Source: Geotoga petraea
Lineage (GTDB): Bacteria > Thermotogota > Thermotogae > Petrotogales > Petrotogaceae
Length of the DNA: 64,000 nucleotides
Assembly: GCF_900102615.1 (NCBI RefSeq)
Contig: NZ_FMYV01000004.1
Location: 1-64,000, forward strand
Reading direction: 5' to 3'
The stretch's first letter is position 1, and every line of letters begins with the position of its first letter. Below the pieces are notes generated by a model. It was given only the letters and a program-made list of their open reading frames with translations. It was not told the DNA's origin and did no database searches. Positions 18,578 to 28,153 of the stretch are shown piece by piece. The position numbers were made by a program, and so were the translations under genes.

Positions 18578-18696
18578 AAAAAACACCTCCGAGAAGATTT
18601 AAAAACACAAAAGATTATACCATATATAAAAACTTTTAATAAGTTTTTAAATTAATTTGTTATAATGTAATTAAATGATAAAAGGGGGGATTTTTA

Positions 18697-19896
18697 ATGA
18701 AAAAACTCACATTTTTAATGGTTTTAACTATTTCATTTTTAGCTTTTTCAAATCCTTTGAGTCTGATTTTTAAAGATGCGATAGTGAATTTTGAAGAAAT
18801 GAAACCAGGAGATCACATAATGTCAGAAGATGAAAATATTTTATGGGTGGAAGGTAGTGAAAAATGGAGTATTAAAACAAATAAATACAACTTCAGTTTT
18901 AATTTAGTGGATTTAGATCAATTTACAGGTGAAATAAAAGAAATTGAAGATAATATTTTTGAAGTGGTTGATAGCAACAAAATATTGTTCTACAACTCTA
19001 ATCTTGGAAAATGGGCCACTACAGATAAAAAAAACTTTCCATTTATAAAAAATTCTAAACATTTGTCTATTTACGCAAAGCAAAATGTTTTAGTTGCAAC
19101 ATATAAAAAGGCTAGTTGGAGTATGATTTATGAATTATACCCCGATGGAAAATTCACAAAAAATGTTGAAATATCGGGTGCAGAAACTCTTGAAAATTCG
19201 AGAGTTTATTTGATTAACGATTACCTTCAAGAAAATATCCAGAATTTTAGCTTGATGACAAGAAACATAGCAGCAGAATCAAAATCTTATGATTTCCAGG
19301 AAGACATAGTTCAAAATATTTATACACTCGATTTAGGTAATTTAGATATAAATTCTGACAAATCTGTCATAAATATAGATACAAGAAAAATTCTTCTTTT
19401 TGAGGATTACCTTGAAATACCACTTCCCTATACAACTCAAAATGCCAATCCTTACATAATTCGTCATATAGAGAACACTAAAGAAAACGGCCTGGGTATA
19501 GAAATACCACAAGGTAAATTGTGGATTAACGAAAAATTTGATAATGAAACTGTTCCATTAAACAAAATCAACATAGATTCCTATTCGATCGGTGAATCAA
19601 TTGTGCTAAACATGGATAAAAGTTGGAACTTTTACTATTCCAATAACATTATTTCAGATGTAAAAATAAATAATGAAACAAGGATGACTCAAAGAAATAT
19701 CAACTTAACAAACCACTCGGATGATTACAAATGGGTATTGATTTCTGAAAAATCGGCTAATATACAGTTGGATGATTACTCTGTGAATGATGATTACGAT
19801 ACGCTAATAAACGATTCTAAAAAAGGTGAAATAAATATTAAGATCAAGATGAACCCCAACTCAAGTATTTCAGTAGACCTCATATATAAAAAATGA
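18697..19896 (+). CDS. exported protein, DUF4139-like C-terminus
   Basis: 399 aa with a clear signal peptide (KK, hydrophobic 4-16, AFS cleavage region about 17-19). The middle is beta-rich without motifs I know. The C-terminal third reads like DUF4139: IEIPQGKLWINEKF, then SYSIGESIVLNMDKSWNF and a closing SISVDLIYKK strand. Members are periplasmic or envelope proteins of unknown function common in Thermotogota. GGGGGG-type ribosome binding site before the ATG; single gene with a terminator downstream. Confidence 0.6.
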   Translation: MKKLTFLMVLTISFLAFSNPLSLIFKDAIVNFEEMKPGDHIMSEDENILWVEGSEKWSIKTNKYNFSFNLVDLDQFTGEIKEIEDNIFEVVDSNKILFYNSNLGKWATTDKKNFPFIKNSKHLSIYAKQNVLVATYKKASWSMIYELYPDGKFTKNVEISGAETLENSRVYLINDYLQENIQNFSLMTRNIAAESKSYDFQEDIVQNIYTLDLGNLDINSDKSVINIDTRKILLFEDYLEIPLPYTTQNANPYIIRHIENTKENGLGIEIPQGKLWINEKFDNETVPLNKINIDSYSIGESIVLNMDKSWNFYYSNNIISDVKINNETRMTQRNINLTNHSDDYKWVLISEKSANIQLDDYSVNDDYDTLINDSKKGEINIKIKMNPNSSISVDLIYKK

Positions 19897-19904
19897 TTAT
19901 AAAT

Positions 19905-19935
19905 AGCCCTTGATTAATTCAAGGGCTTTAATTTA
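19905..19935. terminator. bidirectional intrinsic terminator
   Basis: Stem AGCCCTTGA/TCAAGGGCT (19905-19913, 19919-19927) with T-rich tails on both strands, between the convergent DUF4139-like and DUF123 genes. Confidence 0.8.
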
Positions 19936-20323
19936 TTTTCTTTATTAAATCAAAAGCTTTTTCAAGATTATCAATTTTATATAGATTAGAATCAAGTTCT
20001 TTTATATCAGAAGCTCCAAACCCTTTAACAGGTGAAAACTCAGAGTTAAAAAGTTTTGATATTTCTATTTCTCTATACTTTCCGTCTGGAATTAGAACCA
20101 CTCTTATAACTTCTCCGTTTTCAAGTAAATTATCTATATGCCAATGCTTTTTGTATTTTCCCTCTTTATAAGAAATATGTCTTCCAACTCTTTGATGTAA
20201 GTTTTTTAAAGCTGATCCTACATAAACGTATATCCCTCTCTTGATCTTGAACAATTTTTTCGATGTTCTGAAAGAAAAATCTCTTTCAATTTTTATATAT
20301 AATATATAAGTACCTTTGTTCAT
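19928..20323 (-). CDS. GIY-YIG-type nuclease-like protein (DUF123)
   Basis: 131 aa from the ATG at 20323. The pattern GTYILYIKIERDF, RGIYVYVGSALKNLHQRVGRH, then KYKKHWHIDNLL matches DUF123, a GIY-YIG-related family in which the Y-V-GSA and R-x-x-RH residues are conserved and which sometimes is fused to endonuclease III. Function is unproven. It follows the hydrolase stop by only a few bases; an in-frame GTG at 20332 overlaps that stop. Confidence 0.8.
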   Translation of the reverse strand: MNKGTYILYIKIERDFSFRTSKKLFKIKRGIYVYVGSALKNLHQRVGRHISYKEGKYKKHWHIDNLLENGEVIRVVLIPDGKYREIEISKLFNSEFSPVKGFGASDIKELDSNLYKIDNLEKAFDLIKKIN

Positions 20324-20328
20324 TTCAT

Positions 20329-21261
20329 TCACTCGTTTTCTATAAAGTTTATGGCCCACCTTGCAATATTTCTTCTAAACAATATAGATGATTTATGGCC
20401 CGCTGGAAAAACTTTCTTTTTAGCGTTCGGAAACATTTCATATAAATCTTCAGACGCCCTCTTTGGAATTATTTTATCATACTTACCTTGGATATATAAA
20501 ACTTTATTTTCCACAAACGGGGCAAAAGACAATGGATCATATGCATAACAAGGTATCGGCGATTTCGTGAAAATATCATCCACACTGTTGAAATTATCTT
20601 TGACAAATTTTTGTGCATCGCTTCTAAAATTTTTGGCACAAAATTCCTCTCCATTACACCCATAAGCGTTACCTTTTGTTCTATATTCTTCTCTAACTTT
20701 ATCTGTGTAAGGAGAATGAAAGTTAATCCATCTCCAGTTCCCTCCAGTTATAGTTAATATACCCTTATTTATTCTATCATCCAAAGCTAAAACTAAAGTC
20801 CCGATAATTCCTCCAAAAGACACTCCCATCAAGTGAAGTTTATTATTATCAAAACCATCAAAATTAGAGATATAATCAATAGTTTTTCTTATATCCTTTA
20901 CAGCATTATGAAATAATTGGATACATTTGTCTGGTTCTGCAGAATAAAAAGGCTCTCCATCTATCAGATCAGAATTTTTTCTTTTATAGTGGTAAGGCAA
21001 GATAGTCATTGTTGTTCTGTATCCTTTTTTACTAAAATATTCCGCGTACCATTGAAGATATTTAATATTATTTGGGCCTATACCATGAATAAAAACTATG
21101 TCCCCTTTTAAACTTTTTTTATTTTCAAATACTCTAAAAATCATGTTTTCATTCTCTTTATGAAACTTTTCTTCATATGGCGCTTTTATTGTATATTCTG
21201 TATATTTTTCTTTGACTTCTTTTTTTACTTCATTTATTTTTTTATCATATTCATAAATCAT
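20329..21261 (-). CDS. alpha/beta hydrolase
   Basis: 310 aa. Oxyanion-hole HGIGPN (about 73-78), nucleophile Ser in MGVSFGGIIG (about 145-154), acid Asp in QGKYDKIIP (about 264) and His in AGHKSS (about 290-295) give a full catalytic triad. A long insertion (170-235) with CNGEEFCAKN forms a cap. No signal peptide. Distantly like esterases of the dienelactone/abhydrolase-18 type; substrate unknown. Cotranscribed with the DUF123 gene. Confidence 0.78.
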   Translation of the reverse strand: MIYEYDKKINEVKKEVKEKYTEYTIKAPYEEKFHKENENMIFRVFENKKSLKGDIVFIHGIGPNNIKYLQWYAEYFSKKGYRTTMTILPYHYKRKNSDLIDGEPFYSAEPDKCIQLFHNAVKDIRKTIDYISNFDGFDNNKLHLMGVSFGGIIGTLVLALDDRINKGILTITGGNWRWINFHSPYTDKVREEYRTKGNAYGCNGEEFCAKNFRSDAQKFVKDNFNSVDDIFTKSPIPCYAYDPLSFAPFVENKVLYIQGKYDKIIPKRASEDLYEMFPNAKKKVFPAGHKSSILFRRNIARWAINFIENE

Positions 21262-21399
21262 TTAAACATCTCTACCTTTCTGGTTTTAATTTTCTTCAAT
21301 ATTTTACTATTAACGTTTTACATTATTTTAAAAAAATTATATATTTTTTCTGATATAATTTTAAAAATACCACACATAGGTATAAGGAGGTCGTGAATT

Positions 21400-21639
21400 A
21401 TGCAACATACTAAAATTACAATTTATAGCACTCCAAGCTGTCCTCATTGTAAAAGAGCAAAGAGGTATTTTAAGGAGTTGGGATTACAATTTAAGGATTA
21501 TGATGTATCAAAAGATAAGAGAGCAGCCGAAAAGATGATAAAAAAAACTGGGCAAATGGGTGTCCCAGTAATAGAAATCGGGAACAAGACTATTGTTGGT
21601 TTTGATCAAAATAAAATAAAAAGATTATTAGGTATTTAA
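21400..21639 (+). CDS. glutaredoxin-like protein (NrdH/Grx type)
   Basis: 79 aa. Redox motif SCPHC (about 14-18), cis-proline loop GVPVIEI (51-57) and the C-terminal GFDQNKIKRLLG helix. The length is that of NrdH/glutaredoxin-like small oxidoreductases. TAAGGAGG precedes the ATG by nine bases, and a TATAAT box lies at about 21354. Monocistronic with a strong terminator. Confidence 0.9.
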   Translation: MQHTKITIYSTPSCPHCKRAKRYFKELGLQFKDYDVSKDKRAAEKMIKKTGQMGVPVIEIGNKTIVGFDQNKIKRLLGI

Positions 21640-21647
21640 CATACTAA

Positions 21648-21678
21648 AAAGAGAACTCAAAAGAGTTCTCTTTTTTTT
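21648..21678. terminator. bidirectional intrinsic terminator
   Basis: Stem AAAGAGAACTC/GAGTTCTCTTT (21648-21658, 21663-21673) with a loop of four A and T-runs on both strands. Serves the glutaredoxin gene and the convergent hpf gene. Confidence 0.88.
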
Positions 21679-21685
21679 ATACTAA

Positions 21686-22225
21686 TTATTCTACAAATTC
21701 AATTAATCCAAATGAACCATTATTCCTCTTATAAACTACGTTAACTTCATTTGTATCTGCATTTCTAAATACAAAAAAATTATGTCCCAATAATTCAGCT
21801 TGTAAAAGTGCTTCTTCAGCTGGCATCATAGATAAATCATATCTTTTTGTTTTTCTAATTCTTGATTGTTCTTCGTTTTCTTCTGTATCTTTAATTGCTT
21901 CGTTAAATTGTTTTTTAGAATCATGTTCTTGTATTCTTGTTTTTAATTTTCTTATTTTTCTTTCTAAAGAGTCTGTCACATTATCAATTGCTTCATATAA
22001 ATCTCCATCTTTTTCTTCAACTTTTATGATTTTATTGAATTTTTTAAAGTGTGCGGTAATTTCAACTTTATAAATACCGCCTTCTTTTTGGATCCTAAAA
22101 TCAGCAGGAGATAATAAATCCTCATGTTTTTTCAACATATGATCCGGCTTACTCATTCTTTTTTCAATATAATTTTGAAGTGCTGGAGTTAACTGAATAT
22201 CTTTTACAAAAACTTTAAATTCCAT
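21686..22225 (-). CDS. hpf: ribosome hibernation promoting factor, long form
   Basis: 179 aa. N-terminal S30AE domain (1-100: VFVKDIQLTPALQNYIEKRM, then YKVEITAHFKK) and the C-terminal dimerisation domain (about 122-179: RYDLSMMPAEEALLQAELLGH, then FFVFRNADTNEVNVVYKR) that defines long HPF. It makes 100S ribosome dimers in stationary phase. GGAGGTGG before the ATG. The 110-bp upstream region is AT-rich and probably holds its promoter. Confidence 0.94.
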   Translation of the reverse strand: MEFKVFVKDIQLTPALQNYIEKRMSKPDHMLKKHEDLLSPADFRIQKEGGIYKVEITAHFKKFNKIIKVEEKDGDLYEAIDNVTDSLERKIRKLKTRIQEHDSKKQFNEAIKDTEENEEQSRIRKTKRYDLSMMPAEEALLQAELLGHNFFVFRNADTNEVNVVYKRNNGSFGLIEFVE

Positions 22226-22337
22226 ATAACCACCTCCAGTTTGATTGACAAAGACTGCATAATTTGTAAAATTAAATAAAAATATTATTTTTTACTCTTA
22301 TATTAACATGTTACCACGGTTTTGTTTCTAAGTCAAA

Positions 22338-24629
22338 TTATAAAAAAGTGGTAGGAGGGTTTAAAAACAACTTCATATCATTATCATATTTTTTTTGAAT
22401 CGTCAATAAATCTTTTTTTGAAATATCTTTTTGTTTTATAATTAATTGTTTCCTATACTCCCCTTTTATCTTTTTTATAAGTGGATCTATAGGACCATTA
22501 ATGTTTATATTCAAATTTTTAAACTCATTTTTTATTATTTGCGCTTTTTGCTCCAATTTATTTTTGTCTTTATCTTTCAACATTATCAATATTAAGTTTG
22601 AAAAAGGTGGGTACCCATATTTTTCTCTCTTTGCAAACTCTTTTTTAGCTATTAAATTATAATCATGATTTTTGATGGCATGAAATATTTCATCTTCTGG
22701 GTTAAAAGTTTGAATCAAAACTTTGCCAGAACCTTTTCTTCCTGCTCTTCCTGCAACTTGCATTATTAATGAAGCAGTAGTTTCATAAGACCTATAGTCG
22801 GGAAAATAGGAATACCTATCTGAATCCATTATTACTACTAATTTAAGGTCGCTGATATCCAATCCTTTGGTGATCATTTTTGTGCCTACTATTATTTTAG
22901 GACCTTTATCATAAAACCTTTTAAAAGTTTTTTTCAAATCATCAAATGAATTTATCACTGTTCTATCTACCCTCAAAACTTCTGTAGAGGGAAAAAATTT
23001 AACCATTTCGTTGACGACTCTTTCGGTTCCATAGCCCCTTGTTTGAAGGTTATATCCTCCGCATTTTTCACATTTCTGTGGAATTTGATAGTCTTTCCCG
23101 CAATAATGGCACTCAAGTTTTTCTTCGCTTTTGTGATATGTTAGAGAAACGTCGCAATCGTCACACTTAAAAACATGTCCACAATCAGTACATAAAACGT
23201 AATTGGAATGTCCTCTTGTTGGCGTGAAAATTATTACCTTATTTTGTTGGTCAAGGATTTCTTTAATATTTACCAAGGTTTTTTTTGAAAATAACCAGCT
23301 AACTTTTTTCTCTTTTTTCATATCAATTACTTCAACATCTGGCATTTTAGTTAGATATCTTTTTTCTAATTTCTGTAAATAATAATCACCATTTTTGGCT
23401 TTTATAAGCTCGTTCAACCTTGGAGTTGCTGAGGCGAAAACCAAATTCAAATCTTCAATTTCTTTTCTGATCTCAGAAACTCGCATTGTGTCATAAATAA
23501 CCTGTTCATCTTGGTAAAAAGAATCATCATGCTGTTCATCTATTATGATCATTTCTAAATCTTTTATGGGCATCCATATACTACTTCTTGTACCAATTAA
23601 AACATCCATTTCTCCATTAACAAGGTCATACCAATTATTTAGACGTTCTTTCGGCTTTAAATTTGAATGATATGTGATTACTTTATAAGAAGCAAAACGT
23701 TTTTTTATCCTTGTAAACATTTGTGGTGTTAAAGAAATTTCTGGTACGAGTATCAAAACTTTTTTCCCTCTTTCCAAAAGTGGTTGAGCAATATCAAAAA
23801 ATACTTCAGTTTTTCCACTTCCTGTTACACCGTATAAAAGATGAGGTTTGTCTTTAAATTTCTTTATATTTTCAACAGCTTTTTCTTGTTCATCTGTCAG
23901 ATCAACTGTATTGGAAATGGTTTTTGTATTCTTCAAATTTTTTTCTACTATAACTTTGTGTTTAAACAATGTGTCAATTGTTGAAGAACTTTTTTTGATT
24001 ATATTTTTTGAATATATTTCTTCAAGTGATACTACACCATTTATTCTTAGATAGTTTATCAATTTATCAGCAGTTTTTGAAATATTGGGTACTCCATCAA
24101 GATTTTTATTCAACCCAATATACACAGATTTTTTATTTGTTCTTTGCTTTTTTGTGTAGGATTCTAATTCAACTAAATTAGAATCAATAAGATTTTTTAA
24201 CTTTTTCCTCGCCTCAGATTTATTTTTGAATTTTCTGAAATAGTCATTTAAAAAAATAGGTTTGTCAAACCCCACCATTGGATTCAATGGAACTATTCTT
24301 ATTCTAAAAAGATCATTTGATGTAGAGGGGAACATCATTTTTACAATTTCAGAGATTGGTATTAATAAATCTTCTGCAGTTTTTTCTATAAATTTGATAT
24401 GATTTGCATCAATCAAGGGTTTCTCGTCCAATATAAATTCTATTTCTTTAATTTTTACATTGGGGATTTCTTCGGATTGTTTGTATACCAGCGCAGAAGT
24501 TAATTTATTTCTTAAATTCACAATAACCCTTTGACCAACAGCCAAAGGGTTATTTGATTTAAATGTATAAGTATTGTATAGTCTTCCTCCAAAAGGTATC
24601 AATTCATAATAATACAATTTTTCCACCAC
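22338..24629 (-). CDS. priA: primosomal protein N' (replication restart helicase)
   Basis: 763 aa. N-terminal DNA-binding domain, Walker [14 protein letters not shown] (about 265-277), DEQHDDS Walker B, a zinc-binding insert with CTDCGHVFKCDDCD and CHYCG...CEKCGG (about 485-530), then helicase motif VAGRAGRKGSG. It restarts stalled forks in the cytoplasm. It starts with GTG, two bases after the amylase stop; no good Shine-Dalgarno is seen, so translation may be coupled. A second GTG follows immediately and could be used instead. Confidence 0.95.
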   Translation of the reverse strand: MVEKLYYYELIPFGGRLYNTYTFKSNNPLAVGQRVIVNLRNKLTSALVYKQSEEIPNVKIKEIEFILDEKPLIDANHIKFIEKTAEDLLIPISEIVKMMFPSTSNDLFRIRIVPLNPMVGFDKPIFLNDYFRKFKNKSEARKKLKNLIDSNLVELESYTKKQRTNKKSVYIGLNKNLDGVPNISKTADKLINYLRINGVVSLEEIYSKNIIKKSSSTIDTLFKHKVIVEKNLKNTKTISNTVDLTDEQEKAVENIKKFKDKPHLLYGVTGSGKTEVFFDIAQPLLERGKKVLILVPEISLTPQMFTRIKKRFASYKVITYHSNLKPKERLNNWYDLVNGEMDVLIGTRSSIWMPIKDLEMIIIDEQHDDSFYQDEQVIYDTMRVSEIRKEIEDLNLVFASATPRLNELIKAKNGDYYLQKLEKRYLTKMPDVEVIDMKKEKKVSWLFSKKTLVNIKEILDQQNKVIIFTPTRGHSNYVLCTDCGHVFKCDDCDVSLTYHKSEEKLECHYCGKDYQIPQKCEKCGGYNLQTRGYGTERVVNEMVKFFPSTEVLRVDRTVINSFDDLKKTFKRFYDKGPKIIVGTKMITKGLDISDLKLVVIMDSDRYSYFPDYRSYETTASLIMQVAGRAGRKGSGKVLIQTFNPEDEIFHAIKNHDYNLIAKKEFAKREKYGYPPFSNLILIMLKDKDKNKLEQKAQIIKNEFKNLNININGPIDPLIKKIKGEYRKQLIIKQKDISKKDLLTIQKKYDNDMKLFLNPPTTFL

Positions 24630-24630
24630 T

Positions 24631-26622
24631 TTATTTTTTTTCTAAAATCATAAATGATTTTGCCGGAACTTCTGTTACTCCTTCTATTATATCATCATTG
24701 TATAAATCCTTAAATTCTCCATTCAAAATGTTGGTTTTAATAGGACTGTTTTTACTATTTATTACTACTGTTGTTGTTTCTTTTTGTGTGCTTCTTTCAA
24801 AAATCAGTAAGCCATCTTCTGCTTCGAGAACTTTGTAATCACCTATTTGAAGCGATTCTCTTATTTTTCTCAATTCGATCATCTTTTTATAGTGGTTAAA
24901 TATTTCTTCATTCCACATTTCTTTTTTCCATGGAAATGGTTTTCTGTCAAAAGGATCATTACCACCTGTCATACCAATTTCGTCTCCGTAATATATCAAA
25001 GGAGCCCCAACAAAAGTCATTTGTAGAGCTGAAATCATCTTCATCCTTTCAACGTCTTCATCTAACATAGTAAATATTCTTTCTGTATCATGACTCCCTA
25101 ACAAATTCCACAATGAATGAACAACCTGAGGAGGATATTTGTTTAGGTAACGATTTGTTGAATCTACAAATGTTTTAGCTTGACCATTTTTTACATATAA
25201 TAAGGCTGCATCTTTAAACAAATAATTCATAACCCCATCAAAAGAGGGTGCTTGGAAATATTCTGTTGAATCTTTCCAATATTCCCCAACAACAAATGTT
25301 TCTTCATTAATGGATTTTACATTTGGATAAAAATAGTTGTTCCAAAAATATTTTGGAACTTGATCAGCGGCGTCAAGCCTCCAACCATCTATATTCTTCA
25401 TCATCCATTTTCCTATAACTCTATTGAAAAAAGCTTTTACTTCAGGATTATCTATATTTAACTCTGGCAAAGAAGCATATCCTTGCCAAGATTCGTAGGA
25501 TGTTGGTTTTTCTTCAATTGGGAACTGTTTTATGTAATACCAATCAAGATAATTAGATTCTTTTTGTTTTTCAAAATTTTCTTGCATGGCAAAAAATTCC
25601 GTTCCTGTATGATTAAATACCCCATCTAAAATAATTTTCACATTATTTGAATGAAGCATATCAACTAAATTTTCAAATGTCTTTTCTGTACCAAATCTAT
25701 GATCTATAGACAGATAATCAGTAGTGTTGTATTTATGGGTAGAAATAGATTCAAAAATAGGGTTGAAATAAATTCCCTGAATTCCTAATTCTTTGAAGTA
25801 ATCTTCTGATTGGATTACTCCATCAAGATCTCCTCCATAATGGTTAAACATTAATTTGTCTTTTGTATGATCTCCATACCAATTTGGGGTGTAAATCGGA
25901 TCATTCTCCTTATTTCCATTCCTGAACCTATCTGTGAATATTTGATAAAATACTCTACCTTTTGCCCAATCAGGTACATTGAAGAAGGCTATTTTTGGAT
26001 TATTAAAGTCAAATTCAAATGGAGCTTCGGTATTATTATAACCAATTATAATTTCTTGTCCGTCAATAATTCTAAATCTATACTTTAATAGGGAAGCATC
26101 TGTTAACACATGAAATCTATATTCGAGCATATCATCATTATTTATAACTTGTTTTTTAGACGATAAAAAATTCCCTTCTAAAACAACATCTTCAACATCA
26201 TTGTTTCTAACTTTAAGGGATAAATATATTTCGCCAGGTTTTACAGGATTAATATATTCTCTGCTTGTTTCATGAATGGCTTCTTTAACTATTCCATCTC
26301 CTACTGATTCAAAATACATTCCTTTTACTATTCTATAATTATAAACTTCGCCATTTTTAAAATCAATTTGTGTATTTGAATAATTGATTTTTTCCTCCCC
26401 ATCTATTTCATATTTATATAAGTATTTCCCTTCTTCTAAATTAACTTTCAATCTCCATAATCCAGTAAAAGATTTATCCATTTTTTGTTTTCCATTTTCT
26501 AAAAAATCACCTATTAAATATACTTCTTCCGCTTCTTTTGCATCAAAAATAAAAGTTACAGTTGTTGAGAATGTTATTAAAGTCATTAAAAACAATAATA
26601 AAATAAATGATAATTTCTTCAC
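24631..26622 (-). CDS. exported GH13 alpha-amylase/neopullulanase-like enzyme
   Basis: 663 aa with signal peptide (1-19). Two N-terminal beta domains: an AMPK/CBM48-like module (about 20-100, VYLIGDF and GKYLYKYEIDG) and a second module at about 125-215. The GH13 barrel follows: DGVFNHTG, nucleophile Asp in GWRLDAAD, acid Glu in VVGEYWKD, and LLGSHDTERI. The pattern is of the cyclomaltodextrinase/neopullulanase group, but the signal peptide implies starch or pullulan use outside the cytoplasm. Terminator of the preceding gene lies just upstream; priA follows in the same transcript. Confidence 0.88.
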   Translation of the reverse strand: MKKLSFILLLFLMTLITFSTTVTFIFDAKEAEEVYLIGDFLENGKQKMDKSFTGLWRLKVNLEEGKYLYKYEIDGEEKINYSNTQIDFKNGEVYNYRIVKGMYFESVGDGIVKEAIHETSREYINPVKPGEIYLSLKVRNNDVEDVVLEGNFLSSKKQVINNDDMLEYRFHVLTDASLLKYRFRIIDGQEIIIGYNNTEAPFEFDFNNPKIAFFNVPDWAKGRVFYQIFTDRFRNGNKENDPIYTPNWYGDHTKDKLMFNHYGGDLDGVIQSEDYFKELGIQGIYFNPIFESISTHKYNTTDYLSIDHRFGTEKTFENLVDMLHSNNVKIILDGVFNHTGTEFFAMQENFEKQKESNYLDWYYIKQFPIEEKPTSYESWQGYASLPELNIDNPEVKAFFNRVIGKWMMKNIDGWRLDAADQVPKYFWNNYFYPNVKSINEETFVVGEYWKDSTEYFQAPSFDGVMNYLFKDAALLYVKNGQAKTFVDSTNRYLNKYPPQVVHSLWNLLGSHDTERIFTMLDEDVERMKMISALQMTFVGAPLIYYGDEIGMTGGNDPFDRKPFPWKKEMWNEEIFNHYKKMIELRKIRESLQIGDYKVLEAEDGLLIFERSTQKETTTVVINSKNSPIKTNILNGEFKDLYNDDIIEGVTEVPAKSFMILEKK

Positions 26623-26640
26623 TTAATTTCCCTCCCTAAA

Positions 26641-26666
26641 TAAAAAGGGGGAAAATAACCCCCTTA
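26641..26666 (-). terminator. intrinsic terminator after the Mrp/ApbC gene
   Basis: Minus-strand stem AAGGGGG/CCCCCTT with a seven-base loop and a trailing TTTTTA. Confidence 0.82.
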
Positions 26667-26673
26667 TGTTAAA

Positions 26674-27486
26674 TTATTTGTCGTATTGATCAATAATATT
26701 TCTTGCTAAATTGATGTATGGAGCTACAATTTCTGGATCCCCAAAATATGCAGTTGGCTTCCCATCATCCATATTTTCTCTAACTTTCTGATTAATTGGT
26801 ATTTCAGCCAAAACATTTAAATCGTATTTTTCTGCCAATTTCTTCGCCCCACCTTGTCCAAAGATGAAATGTTTTTTGTTCGAATCAGGACATACAAAAT
26901 ATGACATGTTTTCAACCAATCCCAAAATCTTTTGTTTCATCATCCCTAAAAAGTTAATGGCTTTTTCAACATCATCTTGAGAAACCACAGAAGGAGTTGT
27001 AACTACTATTGAACCAGTTATATTTTTGAGATTTTGGAAAACTGTTAAAGGTTCGTCTCCCGTTCCTGGCGGTGAATCAATTATAAGATAATCAAGCTCT
27101 CCCCAATCAATATCTCCAATAAATTGAAGAATTGTTCCTGTTTTTAAAGGGCCTCTCCAAACAACAGGAGATGTTTCTTCTTTCAAGAACTGAGACATAG
27201 AAATAACTTTAACTCCGTTTACTTCGGGGGGAACTACTTCATCTCCCACTTGAGTTGGGTATTGTCCTCTTCCCCCAAGCATTCTCGCTACGTCGGGGCC
27301 GTGTAAATCAACATCTAATAATCCCACTTTTTTACCTTCTAAGGAAAGTGCAATTGCTAAGTTTACTGCAACAGTTGATTTTCCAACTCCCCCTTTACCT
27401 GACATAACAACTATAGTATTTTTAACTTCTTTCATCCTGTCGTTAGCTTTTTCTATAACGACATTTATGTTATTAACATTCGCCAT
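26674..27486 (-). CDS. Mrp/NBP35 (ApbC) family P-loop ATPase, iron-sulfur cluster carrier
   Basis: 270 aa from the ATG at 27486 (weak TAGGTG site upstream); an ORF extension of 31 residues has no start signal and is not homologous. Deviant Walker A MSGKGGVGKSTVAVNLA (about 28-44), DVDLHGPDVARMLG, and DSPPGTGDEPL. The usual C-terminal CxxC that holds the bridging 4Fe-4S cluster is only partly present: CPDS instead of CPHC, so one cysteine is missing. Unrelated to the Mrp antiporter despite the name. Confidence 0.88.
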   Translation of the reverse strand: MANVNNINVVIEKANDRMKEVKNTIVVMSGKGGVGKSTVAVNLAIALSLEGKKVGLLDVDLHGPDVARMLGGRGQYPTQVGDEVVPPEVNGVKVISMSQFLKEETSPVVWRGPLKTGTILQFIGDIDWGELDYLIIDSPPGTGDEPLTVFQNLKNITGSIVVTTPSVVSQDDVEKAINFLGMMKQKILGLVENMSYFVCPDSNKKHFIFGQGGAKKLAEKYDLNVLAEIPINQKVRENMDDGKPTAYFGDPEIVAPYINLARNIIDQYDK

Positions 27487-27563
27487 AATAAAATCACCTA
27501 CTTTCAAAGATATTTTACCATAAATATTATATTCTAAGGGTAAAAGTTTTATTTTTTTAATAT

Positions 27564-27590
27564 AAAAATAGGGGGTCAATATCCCCCCAA
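27564..27590 (-). terminator. intrinsic terminator of the OsmC-family gene
   Basis: Minus-strand GGGGG/CCCCC hairpin (27571-27588) followed by TATTTTTATAT, starting four bases after the stop. Confidence 0.82.
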
Positions 27591-27593
27591 ATT

Positions 27594-28013
27594 TTAGTCT
27601 ATTATTTTTATTTCGTAATCTACGTTAGCAGTACCTTTGAAAATCGCAGATGCAGCACAGTATTTATCTTGAGATAAATTAACTGCTCTTTCCAATTTTT
27701 CCATAGGTAAATCCTTACCTTTAAACATATACACTATCTTGATATCGGTATATATTCTTGGTTGTTCTTCTCTTCTATCTGCTTCAATTTTTATTTTGAA
27801 CTCTTCATACTCAACTTTCATTTTTTCTAAAATCATAGAAACATCCACACCAGTACATCCAGCCAACCCAGAAAGCATTAACTCCATAGGTCTTGGGGCA
27901 GAATCTGTACCACCTATTTCAATATTTGCGTCTGTGTGTACATCGTGCCCCGTAGGTGTTTTTGTGTAAAAATGTTTTTTACTTATTTCCTTAAATTCCA
28001 TTTCTGTTTTCAT
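27594..28013 (-). CDS. OsmC/Ohr family peroxide-reducing protein
   Basis: 139 aa. The two family cysteines are seen in LAGCTGVDV (about 52-60) and DKYCAASAI (about 113-121), the thiol pair that reduces organic hydroperoxides. The pattern (MELMLSGLAGCTG) is closest to the YhfA/YmaD-like OsmC subgroup. Monocistronic, divergent from surE, GGGGGT site before the ATG. Confidence 0.88.
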   Translation of the reverse strand: MKTEMEFKEISKKHFYTKTPTGHDVHTDANIEIGGTDSAPRPMELMLSGLAGCTGVDVSMILEKMKVEYEEFKIKIEADRREEQPRIYTDIKIVYMFKGKDLPMEKLERAVNLSQDKYCAASAIFKGTANVDYEIKIID

Positions 28014-28153
28014 AAAAATACCCCCTTATGCTATTTTATGATATTATAACATATAGACAATTCTTATTAATTTTATCCAATTTGCGTTAATATTAAATTC
28101 TTATTAATAGACTCATAAAACAAAAATGTTAATATTACTTATGGAGGTGTAAT

